DNA from: Enorma massiliensis phI
Lineage (GTDB): Bacteria > Actinomycetota > Coriobacteriia > Coriobacteriales > Coriobacteriaceae
Assembly: GCF_000311845.1 (NCBI RefSeq)
Contig: NZ_HE978574.1
Span: 939,612 to 1,003,611, forward strand
Direction: 5' to 3'
Length of the DNA: 64,000 nt
Positions 35,946-45,617 of the stretch are shown here, in pieces. Positions within the stretch are counted from its first letter, which is position 1. Each line of letters starts with the position of its first letter. The position numbers and the translations under genes are program-made. Under the pieces are notes generated by a model that ran no database searches, had not been told where the DNA came from, and saw nothing but the letters and a program-made list of their open reading frames with translations.

Positions 35946-37319
35946 ATAATTCGAGGCCCTTCTGTGCATCATGGGAAATTAATTTACAGATGCGATCGAG
36001 CCATATGGATTGTTCCGCCGAGATATCAGCTCTATCTTTCGGTGCTTTTGCTTGAGAAATAAGCTTACCCAACTGCTTGGATGTGAGTTCCTCAATACTG
36101 TTCGCAGATATCGCATTTTCTCTGCATGCGAATAAATCGACAAGATGCTTCATTTTGTTCGCATAGTGGGGGTTGTTTTCATCTATGACAACAATGCCTG
36201 GGATGCCAAGCATGTATGAAATGAGTGCTGAATGGTATTTGTAGCTGATGTGGAAATCACATGTTGCGAGTTCGGAGTGAGTTAAATCATATGGATAGTT
36301 CGCGATGTATATCTTTTCGGGATGGGCTGCCTTGTTTTTATTGCTGCGCAAAAGTCAGAATCCTTGTTACCGATATTTCGCATTGGAATAAGCGCGATTC
36401 TGCATGAGTGATCTTGAAAATCAGGAAGCTCGCTTATTGCATCGACTAAGGGAAGATACTCTTCAGGCTTTCGTTTGTCGCAGAGTGGAGAGATTGCAAT
36501 CAGCTTGATTGCATTATGCGGGTTTCGTAAGCTGCATAATGCCTGATTCAGTTCCTTATTTCCGAATACTAGGTCCTCGCACTCAACAATGGAGTCTTTG
36601 GAAACGCCGTTGTTGATTAATAGCTGTGCGGAAAGGGGGTCTCGAACAGAGAAGAGCTCGCAGCGGTTTGATATTTCAACAAGAGATTTCAAATACTGCA
36701 TGTCCATGAAGTTGCTGTTGGTACTCAAGCCAAGAGTATAAACACGCTTGCCTTTAGCAATCATCAATTGGGATAGTTTGACAAATAAGTTTCCAACATT
36801 AACGTTCCAAGGATTGTTATCTACCTGAGTGTCATCGATGATTGCTCCGCCCCCCCACACAAGAGTGTCGAACGACTGTGCCAGTGCGTCCAACTCCCAA
36901 GTGGAAGTTGGGTAGTGGATTACATTGACGCGCAAATCGAGCGAGAAGCGCGGATACTGAAAGTTATCCCAAAGCATAACCGTAATGCGCGATAGCGCTT
37001 CTTTAGGCATATGTTCAAGCACGGTTCTAAGCATTAATTCATCGCCGTAGTTTTCCTCGCCATACCAGCCTGTAAGCAAAATTCTTCCGGCGCCGTCCTG
37101 GTAAGTGAGGGTTGAGTAGTTCCATGCTTTATCGTAATAATGGCTGGTCATAAGCCGAGAAAGCATCAATATGAGCTCATCCTGCTTTTCTCTCGTCGCA
37201 GTTAGCTCAACAGCTTCGGTGCGAAGCTTTTGGAGTTCAAGTTCGAGGTCTTGAATTCGCTGCTCAAAGAAACGGTTTGTAGGCGGCATTAATGCTCGAA
37301 TTTTATCCCTAAGCGACAT
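35944..37319 (-). pseudogene. Polysaccharide pyruvyl transferase family gene, frameshifted
   Basis: 5' part from ATG 37319 (GAGAGGGG upstream): coiled-coil N-terminus, then LLTGWYGEENYGDELMLRTVLEH, WGGGAIIDD and SVRDPLSAQLL, the pyruvyl transferase/CsaB-type pattern. It leaves frame after NIGNKDSDF. The other frame resumes LRSNKNKAAHPEKIYIAN... TCDFHISYKYHSALISYMLGIP and runs to 35944. The join is at four A (36350-36353 plus strand): one more base restores DSDFLRSNKN. Product would be about 460 residues, transferring pyruvate from PEP to polysaccharide. Possibly an SLH-binding-site maker (inference from the neighbour). Confidence 0.82.
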
Positions 37320-37578
37320 ATGAGCCCCTCTCGATGCGGAGTTCAATTATATGATTCCTTAAATGATGATAGAAGCTCGCTGTTTATCGTGAAATAGAGT
37401 GCTATCTATTTACTCGCTGCGGATTGGTTCCAACAGTTTCTGTGGCATGCCATTGAGATAGAAATTTACTCAACGATTTGTATGTACGGCAGGATGAAAG
37501 AATGTTCCAGGGGAAGGAGCGAACAGCCAATGCTCTTGGATTTATCAATATAAAGGGCTTGCTGCCTAAATCGCACCA

Positions 37579-39648
37579 TTATTCATCGATATCTATTCGA
37601 TATAAACACATGTCCTTTTCCTTATAAATTACAGTAAAGCCCGGGGTGTCGTCATCTATATTGTTAATGCCTGCCCAGTCGCTTGGTTCGTATATTTGGT
37701 AGTTAATTCGAAACTCATCTTGACGCTCGCCAGCGTCGAGCTGAAGTACGTATAGGGCACCTACATCCCGAATCGCCACTTGAACTTCGTTTGAGGTGGC
37801 TACGCTGGATAAATGTAGCCTGATATTTTGGCTTGATGTGCTTTCGGAGCTAATGTCGGGTGCAAAGCAGTTTCGATAATAGAGCCTGGTCCCATAGAGT
37901 GGGTACAGGAAAAGACTTCCATCATTTGGATTGTTGATGATAGTTGCGTCATCCGGAATCAAGCTGAGGGCCCTTTTAGCGAATTCCTGTTCTTCAACGG
38001 TGAGGATGTCATAATAGATGAGTTCATAATTGTTTTGATAGGCAAATTCCTGAGCTTGGTATCCAAAGGGAGTTTGGATACCATCAATTCCTTTGAGGGT
38101 AAAAGAACCGATATAAATTCCGATTCCGAGTATTAGATATAAGATTCCAGGAGCCAGCTCTCTCTTTAATGGAGAAGATTCCGAATCGTGTTGGTTCATA
38201 GCGGTAAGCCTTATGAAAGCTCGAATGAGCCCCGCAGCGCCGAACGATGCAACAACAATCGCAATTAATCCCAGCATAGCGCCAGTACGATGATAGTCGG
38301 TGTACCAAAAGCCAGTTAGCCAGTTCTTAATTTGACTGTCTGTACCTGCGTCCAATATGTACATGGAGGAGCACGCAATGTATGTAGCGATTATCCAGCG
38401 ACAAGTCTGATGAGTCAGTAGGTAAAGAACTCCAGGGATTAGCAGAAAGAATACTGCAATTTGCGCAGGATGATTCACGACGCTCAATAACAAAGCATCA
38501 ACGATTGATTGCGCTGTACTGCTTATTGACGCCCAAGTTGTGTTTACAATTTCGCTAAAGGCTGGATGATGATAGCAGACAATCCAGAATCCAATGATTG
38601 CTATCCATAATCCGATGATAGCTGCGGCCCTCGCAGAATTCCGGACCTTACGCCCACCAAGTTCTTGGAACAACCAGTATGTAAGATATGGAGCAAGAAA
38701 CACGATAAGCGTAAATATTCCATTCGGATGTGCGAGGGCTACCGCAGCTGCAGAAAGGATGGTCAACATGCCATAGGAAGTGGCCTGCATATCATTTCGA
38801 TCGGAAATCGATTTTAAGGCGGTAATGAATTCTGCCATCACGATGGGCACAAGCACCATGGAGAGCAGGTTGGGGTAGAGGGGCCCGTATATAACGTAGT
38901 CCCACGGACAAGCTGGAATTCCAGAGGCAAGGAGAGAGCCAAATATAACAACGAGACGATCATTGTTTGAAATAACGCGAAGAGCGCTATACATTGAGGA
39001 GGGAAATATGATGCCGATGAGTACGGCATTGACACAATTGATGCTAAGGGGAGCCGACACACCCAAGGCTGACATCACGGATGCGCATAGAATATGCCAG
39101 GCAGAGGGATAGAAGGCATATGTCGACGACACGTATGGCGTAACTTCGGAAGGTGCGTAGCTGCTCGAAAAAAGAGGATTCCAAACGCCTGACTGAGCAT
39201 AGGTTTGGATGGCGGGAAGATGGTGGACGTTGTCCCATCCTTGGAAAAACGATTCAGGACCATCGAGTTGTTTGATGTAGAACAGTCCAACGGCAGCAAT
39301 TCCAACCGCGATATACAGGAGGAACAAGGCATAGTCTCGCTTGTCGTTCGGAGTGTTGCCGACCCCCTTGATCGCATGATGCTTGCGGAGCCTATGTTTG
39401 ATCGTTTTAGATGCCAGGAAACAGGCAAGGCAGATCGCTGCGGTCGCGGTTCCCACTGAGACGGCTGAACAGGGGATGCCAAAGGCACAATATGCAAGTT
39501 CTATAACTGAGTACAGGCAGATGCCAACTGCAGGCGCAAAGCATATAGCATGCAATAGATTATTAGTAAATGATGCAGTCACAATCGTGCCTGGGAGATA
39601 TAGTGCGCAGATTACAAACAAGCACGCTATGAAGAACGATAGCCACAT
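37579..39648 (-). CDS. Large polytopic membrane protein of the polysaccharide locus (DUF6541-like)
   Basis: About 689 residues with around 14-16 membrane helices in the first 520 residues and a soluble extracytoplasmic-type C-terminal domain (about 540-689). Resembles actinobacterial/coriobacterial DUF6541 proteins and, in architecture, GT-C-type transferases. Acidic pairs in the early loops (QLDGPESFFQGWDNVHHLP) could be catalytic. Role probably a lipid-linked sugar transferase or polymerase for the polymer, not established. Start uncertain: ATG 39648 (MWLSFFIACLF) was preferred; TTG 39693 gives 15 more residues. No strong ribosome-binding site at either. Confidence 0.7.
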   Translation of the reverse strand: MWLSFFIACLFVICALYLPGTIVTASFTNNLLHAICFAPAVGICLYSVIELAYCAFGIPCSAVSVGTATAAICLACFLASKTIKHRLRKHHAIKGVGNTPNDKRDYALFLLYIAVGIAAVGLFYIKQLDGPESFFQGWDNVHHLPAIQTYAQSGVWNPLFSSSYAPSEVTPYVSSTYAFYPSAWHILCASVMSALGVSAPLSINCVNAVLIGIIFPSSMYSALRVISNNDRLVVIFGSLLASGIPACPWDYVIYGPLYPNLLSMVLVPIVMAEFITALKSISDRNDMQATSYGMLTILSAAAVALAHPNGIFTLIVFLAPYLTYWLFQELGGRKVRNSARAAAIIGLWIAIIGFWIVCYHHPAFSEIVNTTWASISSTAQSIVDALLLSVVNHPAQIAVFFLLIPGVLYLLTHQTCRWIIATYIACSSMYILDAGTDSQIKNWLTGFWYTDYHRTGAMLGLIAIVVASFGAAGLIRAFIRLTAMNQHDSESSPLKRELAPGILYLILGIGIYIGSFTLKGIDGIQTPFGYQAQEFAYQNNYELIYYDILTVEEQEFAKRALSLIPDDATIINNPNDGSLFLYPLYGTRLYYRNCFAPDISSESTSSQNIRLHLSSVATSNEVQVAIRDVGALYVLQLDAGERQDEFRINYQIYEPSDWAGINNIDDDTPGFTVIYKEKDMCLYRIDIDE

Positions 39649-39725
39649 AGTATTATCCGATCCGATAATCAGGCGTGATTCGCTGCTGGACAACCATAAG
39701 ATTAGTCAGACAGTAAGTCGAACGC

Positions 39726-40751
39726 CTAGGGTACAATTTCTCGCAGAACCGGGATCTTTTTCAGAAGCAATACCAACAAAACGCAAGCCAAGTAGAGGAC
39801 GATGACCCCGATGGTTCGAAGAAGGACGGAGGTCATGGGAACTCCCAGCGCATCCATAATCACATAATCAAGTATGGGTTTATGGATTAAGTAGACGCCA
39901 AATGAGCAGCCTGATAGTTTTGCAAGTTGTTTTGAGAGGGGCTCTAGGCGCGTTGTGTCTAAGTGTTTGAAGAATACAAAGACAGCGACTCCGAGAAAAA
40001 CTGAAGGGAATGCAATGTAATCAAAATATGTTCGATCAACATAGCCAAGAGCGTTTGAGCTTATATAGGTGTATGTATAACGGAATAGCATAGAAGCGAT
40101 GCCTAGAGCATAGATGATCATTCTCGTCCGTTTCGGGATGTTGGTTTCGGAGAGAAGGTATCCGATGATAACAAACATAAGCATTCCGCCACAAATAGGG
40201 ATGCTAATTGACCCGGGCCAAGAGATGCCAATAGCACTGCATGCAAATGGGAGGACGGAGACGAGCAGGAAAGAAACGCCCGCCATATAGGTAAGGGCTT
40301 TTTTATTATCTGAGAGTAGGGAGAGGGCAGGTAAGGCCAGATAAACGGAGAAGAGAGGGAAGAAGAACCAGTAAACCTGCTCAATTTCATTGTTAAGAAT
40401 AGCGTTGATCATGCGGCGAGGACCGAAAGCGTTACCGTCTCTATAGATGACAATATAGAAGTAGAGGACGGCGCTCCAAAATAGAAACGGAATGACGGTT
40501 CGCTGAAAACGCTTGATCAGAAACGTCTTTGTATCATACCGCTCTCGATACCTAATAAGCGTGGCGCCGGTTAGCATGAAGAACACGGGAACTGCCCAAT
40601 AACAAACAACTTCAATGATTAGCCCTGCCGCCCAGTTTTTACCCGGCATCCATGTGTGCACCATCTGGTTGCAGTGAAGCGCGACTACGCAGATGCACGC
40701 CACGATATTCAAGAGATCAAAATACAGTACACGTTTTTTCGCCGTCATCAA
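39726..40751 (-). CDS. Acyltransferase-3 family membrane protein
   Basis: 341 residues, ten hydrophobic helices, the family length. N-terminal RVLYFDLLNIVACICVVALHCNQM holds the conserved His of the acyl-transfer site; RYRERYDTKTFLIKRFQRTVIPFLFW supplies the Arg-rich loop; the C-terminal SFGVYLIHKPILDYV is the family block. Probably O-acetylates a surface-polysaccharide sugar. It follows the GT2 pseudogene on the minus strand and is complete. Confidence 0.88.
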   Translation of the reverse strand: MMTAKKRVLYFDLLNIVACICVVALHCNQMVHTWMPGKNWAAGLIIEVVCYWAVPVFFMLTGATLIRYRERYDTKTFLIKRFQRTVIPFLFWSAVLYFYIVIYRDGNAFGPRRMINAILNNEIEQVYWFFFPLFSVYLALPALSLLSDNKKALTYMAGVSFLLVSVLPFACSAIGISWPGSISIPICGGMLMFVIIGYLLSETNIPKRTRMIIYALGIASMLFRYTYTYISSNALGYVDRTYFDYIAFPSVFLGVAVFVFFKHLDTTRLEPLSKQLAKLSGCSFGVYLIHKPILDYVIMDALGVPMTSVLLRTIGVIVLYLACVLLVLLLKKIPVLREIVP

Positions 40752-40771
40752 TGTTCCTTAATGTGCTCGAT

Positions 40772-41976
40772 TTACTCGGTTTCGCGATTAAGTATGCCTC
40801 TGCGTGCGTCTGCGCCGGTTATTGCAAAATCTTTTCCTCTGACAAGCTTCGGTACCTCGCCGACAGTAGAGGAACTTGGCGACAGCTTGCCAATAAACCA
40901 ACTGAATGAGTATTTAAGCGTGTACAGGAATCCGTTGTCGTTAATAAGACAGAGCAGTCGAATAAGGCGGGGTAGAATGATCTTCGGATGAGCTCTCCTA
41001 TGCGAGACAAATGCATCGCTTGCCTCTTCGAGTAAGCCTAGATATCGATCGTATGAACCAGGGATTAACGAATAAAAGGCGGGCGAATGCGACGCGACCT
41101 CCAGCTCGGGCAATTGATCATGAAGCAGGGCATCAAGCTGTTTTTTTGAGCATGCTTATCGGTCATGGTCTCAATATTCCAGATAGTGTATTCAAATGCC
41201 CAATTTAAAAAGCCCCATGATATGGATGAATAGAAAGCTTCATCCTCCCTGAGCTTATTTTTTAGAAGGCAGATGCTTTCATAGAATGCGAGCGGGGCTT
41301 TTGCGCGGGAGCTTGATACGGAGCCGCTACGTCCGATACGATGGCGAATGAGTGGCTCATCGACTATGCCAATCCTATCAGCCTTCGCCAAGGCTAGAAA
41401 TACGAAATACAGGTCTTCGCTGTTTGGAAGCACAGGATATCGAATGCCATGCTCCTCAATGAAAGACCTTCTGAAGAGCTTGTCCCACGGCCAGCCGATG
41501 AATGCGGTAAAAATAAAATCGCGCATTTCCAGCGAGGAGAATATCTCTTTGTTTGGTATTTGACACACATTGAGCGTCCACCATGCATCAACGTTTCTCC
41601 CAGTGCCATCTTCAAATTCAGAGGAGCGGGTTACGACAATGTCGGCATCAATTTTCGTTGCCTTTGAATAGAGCTTTTCTAGCAAGGTTTCAGAATATAA
41701 ATCGTCCGCATCAAGCATGGCTACATAAGATCCCGTGGCGGCATCAAGCCCCTTGTTGCGAGCAGCGCCGGGACCCTGGTTTTTCTGCGTGAGCACAGTC
41801 ACACGAGGGTCGCTCGCGGAAATGCTTTCGAGAATTTTGAGGCTGCCATCTGTGGAGCCATCATCTACGCAAATGAGCTCGAAGTCGGAAAACGTTTGGC
41901 CAAGTATGGAGTCAATAGTATCCCGAACATAGCTCTCTCCGTTGAACACGGGGAGTATGATTGAAATTGAGGGCAC
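40772..41976 (-). pseudogene. GT2 family glycosyltransferase, frameshifted at an A tract
   Basis: 5' part: SISIILPVFNGESYVRDTIDSIL, VDDGSTDGS, LDADDLYSETLL (DxD) up to TMTDKHAQKN. 3' part in another frame: LPELEVASHSPAFYSLIPGSYDRYLGLLEEA to 40772. The join is at seven A on the minus strand (41141-41147 as T on plus). An eighth A gives KHAQKKQLDALLHDQLPELE, which reads naturally. Full product about 400 residues. Third homopolymer-linked break in this locus. Confidence 0.8.
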
Positions 41977-42023
41977 GGGGGTCCTTTCAAATACTTATGG
42001 GGATGACTGTGAGATGGCGACAG

Positions 42024-43154
42024 CTAATTTGTGCGGGCGTTGTTGCCGGAAAGATACCCGAGGACATGCTTGCACGCTGCGCCTAACCCCTCGCTTCGAC
42101 GATAGTAGTTGAAGAGCGCGAGCTTTCCCTGCTGGCGAGCTTCCTCGAGCCGTGAGGTTGGGTCTGACCCTTGCCGATATGCATCAAGATAGGCTGTCGG
42201 GTCGGCAACGATGCTCTTAAGCCTGCTGAGTTCATCTGGCCAGAAGAAGCTTTCATCGAGTTCGTCCGCTGCGATGCACTTTCGGTATTCGCTGGCGTAG
42301 CGCTCGAGGAACGGAAGCTGAAATTCCTTGGCCAGTCGGCTGAATGCGAATTCGCAATTATGGGTCTTCTTGTACAGGAAGATGCCTAGGAAACGTTCGG
42401 CGAGCCGAGGCTGGCTCCGTAACCAGTTTTCGATCCATTGATATTCGTCGAGCATGGTGAACACTTTATTTGGCTGATTGATTGAAGATGCGGAATTGTC
42501 CACTCGATAGCAATAAAACGCCTCGTCATACACGGCTATACGCGTAGCCCAGCAATATGTTTGGAACCAAAAGCTGTTGTCCTGAAAGCTCGCTCCAGGG
42601 CTTTCATTGAATCGTATGTTGTGCTCATTCAGCCAAGAACGTTTGTAGATGCCCGTCCAGTTTTCCATGCGAATATTGAACAGGTCGAGGTTGTCTTGCG
42701 GGTTCAAAATCGAGCCGTAGTAGTCTTCTTTATTACATAAACGTTCACGTTGGAGTTTTTCCTCGCCATTCGCATTAGTGGTAAGCCGATAGTAGTCGGA
42801 GCGGATGAAATCGAGGTCGTCCTCCAGCGCCGTTGTGTACAACTTTTCATACATAGTTGGTTTGAGATAGTCATCGGGTTCGAGGATGCCGATGTAGTCG
42901 CCGATTGCGGCATCGATTCCGATATTCATGGCGCGTCCATAGCCGCCATTGGGGCGATCGACGATCGTTATTCGAGAGTCGCGTTCTGCGTATTCCTTGA
43001 GCATATCAAGCGAATGGTCGGTTGAGCCGTCATTAACGCATATGACTTGCAGGCTTTCGAGCGTCTGGGCAAGCACGCTGTCCATAGCTTGGCGAAGATA
43101 CTTCTCTGCGTTGTATATGGGCATCACAACCGAGACGGCCGGGTTTTCAGACAT
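42024..43154 (-). CDS. GT2 family glycosyltransferase
   Basis: 376 residues. PAVSVVMPIYNAEKYLRQAMDSVL, VNDGSTDHSLDML, RPNGGYGRAMNIGID and ILEPDDYLKPTMYE (catalytic DD). The C-terminal region, with FQDNSFWFQTYCWATRI, is family-typical. Start ATG 43154 (GAGG 6 bases upstream) chosen over a 90-codon upstream open stretch without resemblance. First gene of the minus-strand glycosyltransferase run; the 400 bases upstream hold a TTGACA at 43504 but no other clear promoter. Confidence 0.87.
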   Translation of the reverse strand: MSENPAVSVVMPIYNAEKYLRQAMDSVLAQTLESLQVICVNDGSTDHSLDMLKEYAERDSRITIVDRPNGGYGRAMNIGIDAAIGDYIGILEPDDYLKPTMYEKLYTTALEDDLDFIRSDYYRLTTNANGEEKLQRERLCNKEDYYGSILNPQDNLDLFNIRMENWTGIYKRSWLNEHNIRFNESPGASFQDNSFWFQTYCWATRIAVYDEAFYCYRVDNSASSINQPNKVFTMLDEYQWIENWLRSQPRLAERFLGIFLYKKTHNCEFAFSRLAKEFQLPFLERYASEYRKCIAADELDESFFWPDELSRLKSIVADPTAYLDAYRQGSDPTSRLEEARQQGKLALFNYYRRSEGLGAACKHVLGYLSGNNARTN

Positions 43155-43562
43155 GCAACCTCGCTTTGCTTTTTGGAGCTCTAGGTCCTGAGGAGAATAG
43201 CTCCGCTGAATAATCTCAAGCAATCTAAAGGATAGCGCATTATCAGTCTTACTGTTTTGCTTCGAGTCAAGGTGTGAATTTGCTGCGCATGGGGGCGCGT
43301 TGCAGGGTACGAGAAGTTCTCTTTGCCTATCACGGGTTATTGAGCGCTGGCGTGAGCATCTTGCGTTCAGCTGCTTGGAGAATAAAGCTGCCAAAGTATA
43401 ACTTGGGAAAAGGCATCGTCGCACTGTTCCTAAAAGGACCTTGAGAGACGGAATGCTATTTTGATGTTGCGCGCCTAGGATGGCTGAGCGAACGTTTTGA
43501 TAGTTGACAATGACAATGTGTAGCTATCACTGGAGCTGATACCTAGGCTAAAAGGAAGACTA
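43155..43562. other. Divergent intergenic region, no gene seen
   Basis: 408 bases between the GT2 gene and the DUF4365 gene. TTGACA at 43504-43509 is a possible -35 for the DUF4365 gene, but the matching -10 is weak. No stem-core palindrome. Confidence 0.4.
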
Positions 43563-44384
43563 ATGTCAAATATGCCGCAAAGACCGTCGAGCCACGTGGT
43601 TGATTCTAAAGGGTGCATTTTTGTTTCAGAATTGATGATTGAAGAAGGTTGGGTGGCAAGGGATTTATCCGAGCGAGATTATGGAATCGACAAGATTTAC
43701 GAGCGTTTCGAGGATGAACGCGCAACCAGTGAGTTGATAGTGGCTCAAATTAAAACGACCGAAAAGCCGATTGGCGGGAGGCGGGAAATTCCCTTCTCGC
43801 TGGATACAAAGACGCTTTTATATGCTGAGATGTTTGCTGTTCCATTCCTTTTGTTCTACTGCTCTGTTTCTGATCCCCGCGCATGCTATTTTGTGTGGCT
43901 GCAGGAGTACATTCGGATTCGTCTCAATTACGAGAAACCCGGGTGGAGAAACCAAGGGACGAATACGATATACATCCCTAATGCAAATGCGCTCGGCGAT
44001 GATAAAGCGATGAAGCACCTGTGTTTCATCGCGAGTTTTCCAAAGTTTAAGGAGTCTTGGGCAAATTACTACATTTCTCTTGCTGATTTGATGTATGACT
44101 TGCCGATGCATATCGTAGAAGATGAGATTGATGAATCTTATGTGCGGTCGGTTGTTGCTGGCGCGATAAAAAAGCTTGACAGAGCAAGCGCCACAAGGAG
44201 CTCCATACCTGATTTCCTGATTCCGCAAGAGTTGGACTCAGCAAAGAGACTGGGCGAGAATATCTTGAATGGCGACTGCGATAATGACTTGGCGCATTCT
44301 CTATTCAGATTCGTTGGAGAGTGCAATTATGTTAGGAATTCGATCGATTTGATTGCTCTAAACTTCGACGATTCATATCAGTGA
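43563..44384 (+). CDS. DUF4365 domain protein (putative nuclease-like)
   Basis: 273 residues. Residues about 10-130 match the DUF4365 pattern: a helical start (VVDSKGCIFVSELMIEEGWVARDL), then SERDYGIDKIYE and ELIVAQIKTT. The Asp-x-Gly-x-Asp...Glu...Gln-x-Lys spacing is that of the PD-(D/E)xK nuclease fold, which is inference here. The C-terminal half is unrecognised. Low GC, alone between the polysaccharide locus and the tRNA-Arg edge; such proteins are often found in mobile or defence regions. No other defence gene is nearby. Confidence 0.75.
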   Translation: MSNMPQRPSSHVVDSKGCIFVSELMIEEGWVARDLSERDYGIDKIYERFEDERATSELIVAQIKTTEKPIGGRREIPFSLDTKTLLYAEMFAVPFLLFYCSVSDPRACYFVWLQEYIRIRLNYEKPGWRNQGTNTIYIPNANALGDDKAMKHLCFIASFPKFKESWANYYISLADLMYDLPMHIVEDEIDESYVRSVVAGAIKKLDRASATRSSIPDFLIPQELDSAKRLGENILNGDCDNDLAHSLFRFVGECNYVRNSIDLIALNFDDSYQ

Positions 44385-44490
44385 TTTCTATATGAGTCCG
44401 GAGAACCAGCGATGTATTGAACCCTCTTTATGCACGGTGTTCCTAAATCAAGAAGCAGAAATGGCCATTCCAAAAAAGGCGGCCATTTCA

Positions 44491-44796
44491 TTACGCAAAC
44501 TGATTCCTATACTCCTCGCAGACTTCCTCGACGGGGCCGTCCAGGCGAAGATCGCCCTTCTCTATCCAGATGGCGCGCTGGCAGATGCGCTCCACCTGCT
44601 CGATGGAGTGGCTCACGAACAGCGCCGTGACGTCGCCGGACTCGATGAAGTGCTGGATGCGGGCCTCGCACTTCTGCTGGAAGAACACATCACCGACGGA
44701 GAGCGTCTCGTCCACAATCAAGATGTCCGGCGACGTCAAGGTGGCGATGGCGAACGCGATGCGCGCGACCATGCCGCTCGAATAAAAGAAAAAGTT
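44491..44796 (-). pseudogene. 3' fragment of a polysaccharide-export ABC ATPase (Wzt/TagH-type)
   Basis: Minus frame reads YSSGMVARIAFAIATL (ABC signature), ILIVDETLSVGDVFFQQKC (Walker B and D-loop), FVSHSIEQVERICQRAIWIEKG (H-loop) and ends EVCEEYRNQFA. The Walker A half is absent: the frame closes at 44797 and similarity stops right before YSSGM. GC-rich inside AT-rich flanks, so the break is a recombination junction. About 90 residues remain of about 250. The matching permease is not present. Confidence 0.85.
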
Positions 44797-45186
44797 TCAA
44801 CAAAAGCACAAATGGAGGCTGGTTGCCGAAAGCTGCGGGAGAGTGCGAGCTACATGTTATGTTTACTTGAAGCCCGTGCGAATTACTGCAGGAAAAAGGT
44901 GCGATGCGCATTTTAGGGAAGAGCTGAAAAGAACGTGCGATTACATCGGAGTTGAGATGGAGTGAAGCGACTCCTGTTTTGCGTTAACGCTATATTGGTG
45001 CCTGGTGTCGGGCTCTACGAACATTGCGTAAGACGATTTGTAGCGATATTTCACCAAGTTAACGGGTGTCACGCTTGCCGCCGTGCTGCACCTGGGGCGC
45101 AGCGGAGACCGTTGGCTCGATAGCCTGGCTTGCCGAAGGGGTGAATCTCTCTTTGCTTGACGCGTGATGGGGAGAGCGGGACCGTG
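44797..45186. other. Island-edge noncoding stretch
   Basis: 390 bases of mixed composition between the ATPase fragment and the antitoxin-like ORF. No protein-like frame, tRNA fragment or stem-core palindrome recognised. Confidence 0.4.
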
Positions 45187-45408
45187 ATGATGGATGTCGA
45201 TTCGTCTGACCAAGCGTTATCACATAAAGAAGAAGCGCGTTCGCAAGAGATGGAGATACGTGAAAGCCTGATGTGCGGATATGAGGATGTATTAGATGGC
45301 AAGACTATCGAGGCCAGCACTGTGTTTGATAGGATCCGGGCCCATCTTCGTCGCGCGCCTCGTCCATGGGCTATAATCATCCATGCGTTAGCACGTATGC
45401 GCCCATAG
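45187..45408 (+). CDS. Small ORF resembling an antitoxin, doubtful
   Basis: 73 codons starting MMDVDSSDQALSHKEEARSQ. The segment IRESLMCGYEDVLDGKTIEASTVFDRIRAHL recalls the C-terminal part of RelB/ParD-type antitoxins (helix, Gly-Tyr, Val-Phe-Asp). The last 20 codons run through the tRNA-Arg promoter and into the tRNA itself, so the natural C-terminus is probably lost. No toxin gene follows. May be a decayed antitoxin at the island edge. Confidence 0.35.
   Translation: MMDVDSSDQALSHKEEARSQEMEIRESLMCGYEDVLDGKTIEASTVFDRIRAHLRRAPRPWAIIIHALARMRP
45372..45377 (+). promoter_or_regulatory. -10 element of tRNA-Arg
   Basis: Perfect TATAAT 21 bases before the tRNA 5' end; no good -35 at 17 bases. Confidence 0.6.
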
Positions 45409-45475
45409 CTCAGCTGGATAGAGCAGGAGACTTCTAATCTCAAGGTCGAGGGTTCGAATCCCCCTGGGCGCACCA
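45399..45475 (+). tRNA. tRNA-Arg (TCT)
   Basis: Acceptor GCGCCCA/TGGGCGC, anticodon loop CTTCTAA giving TCT, T-loop GGTTCGAATCC, encoded CCA. It marks the boundary between the low-GC region and the core; no integrase or repeated 3' end was found. Confidence 0.95.
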
Positions 45476-45488
45476 GCCATGAATAACG

Positions 45489-45526
45489 CGGCCGCGCGGG
45501 AGATAACATCCCGCGCGGCCGCTCTC
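45489..45526 (+). terminator. Hairpin terminator after tRNA-Arg
   Basis: Perfect 14-bp arms (GCGGCCGCGCGGGA and complement) around GATAACA, followed only by TCTCGTTT, so termination is likely but the T run is weak. Confidence 0.65.
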
Positions 45527-45617
45527 GTTTGGCCAAAAGACAGCCTCGCTCCTGAGCGTCTGATTGCATAGTCACCGTGCCTACGACTTGAATGGGCCTC
45601 CAATTTAGGACACCGGG

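Noticed and set aside
44392..44916. Plus-strand open frame of 174 codons
   Set aside because: Opposite the Wzt fragment and continuing into noncoding DNA; no protein-like pattern.
45399..45475. Integrative element attached at tRNA-Arg
   Set aside because: No integrase gene and no second copy of the tRNA 3' end were found in the window.
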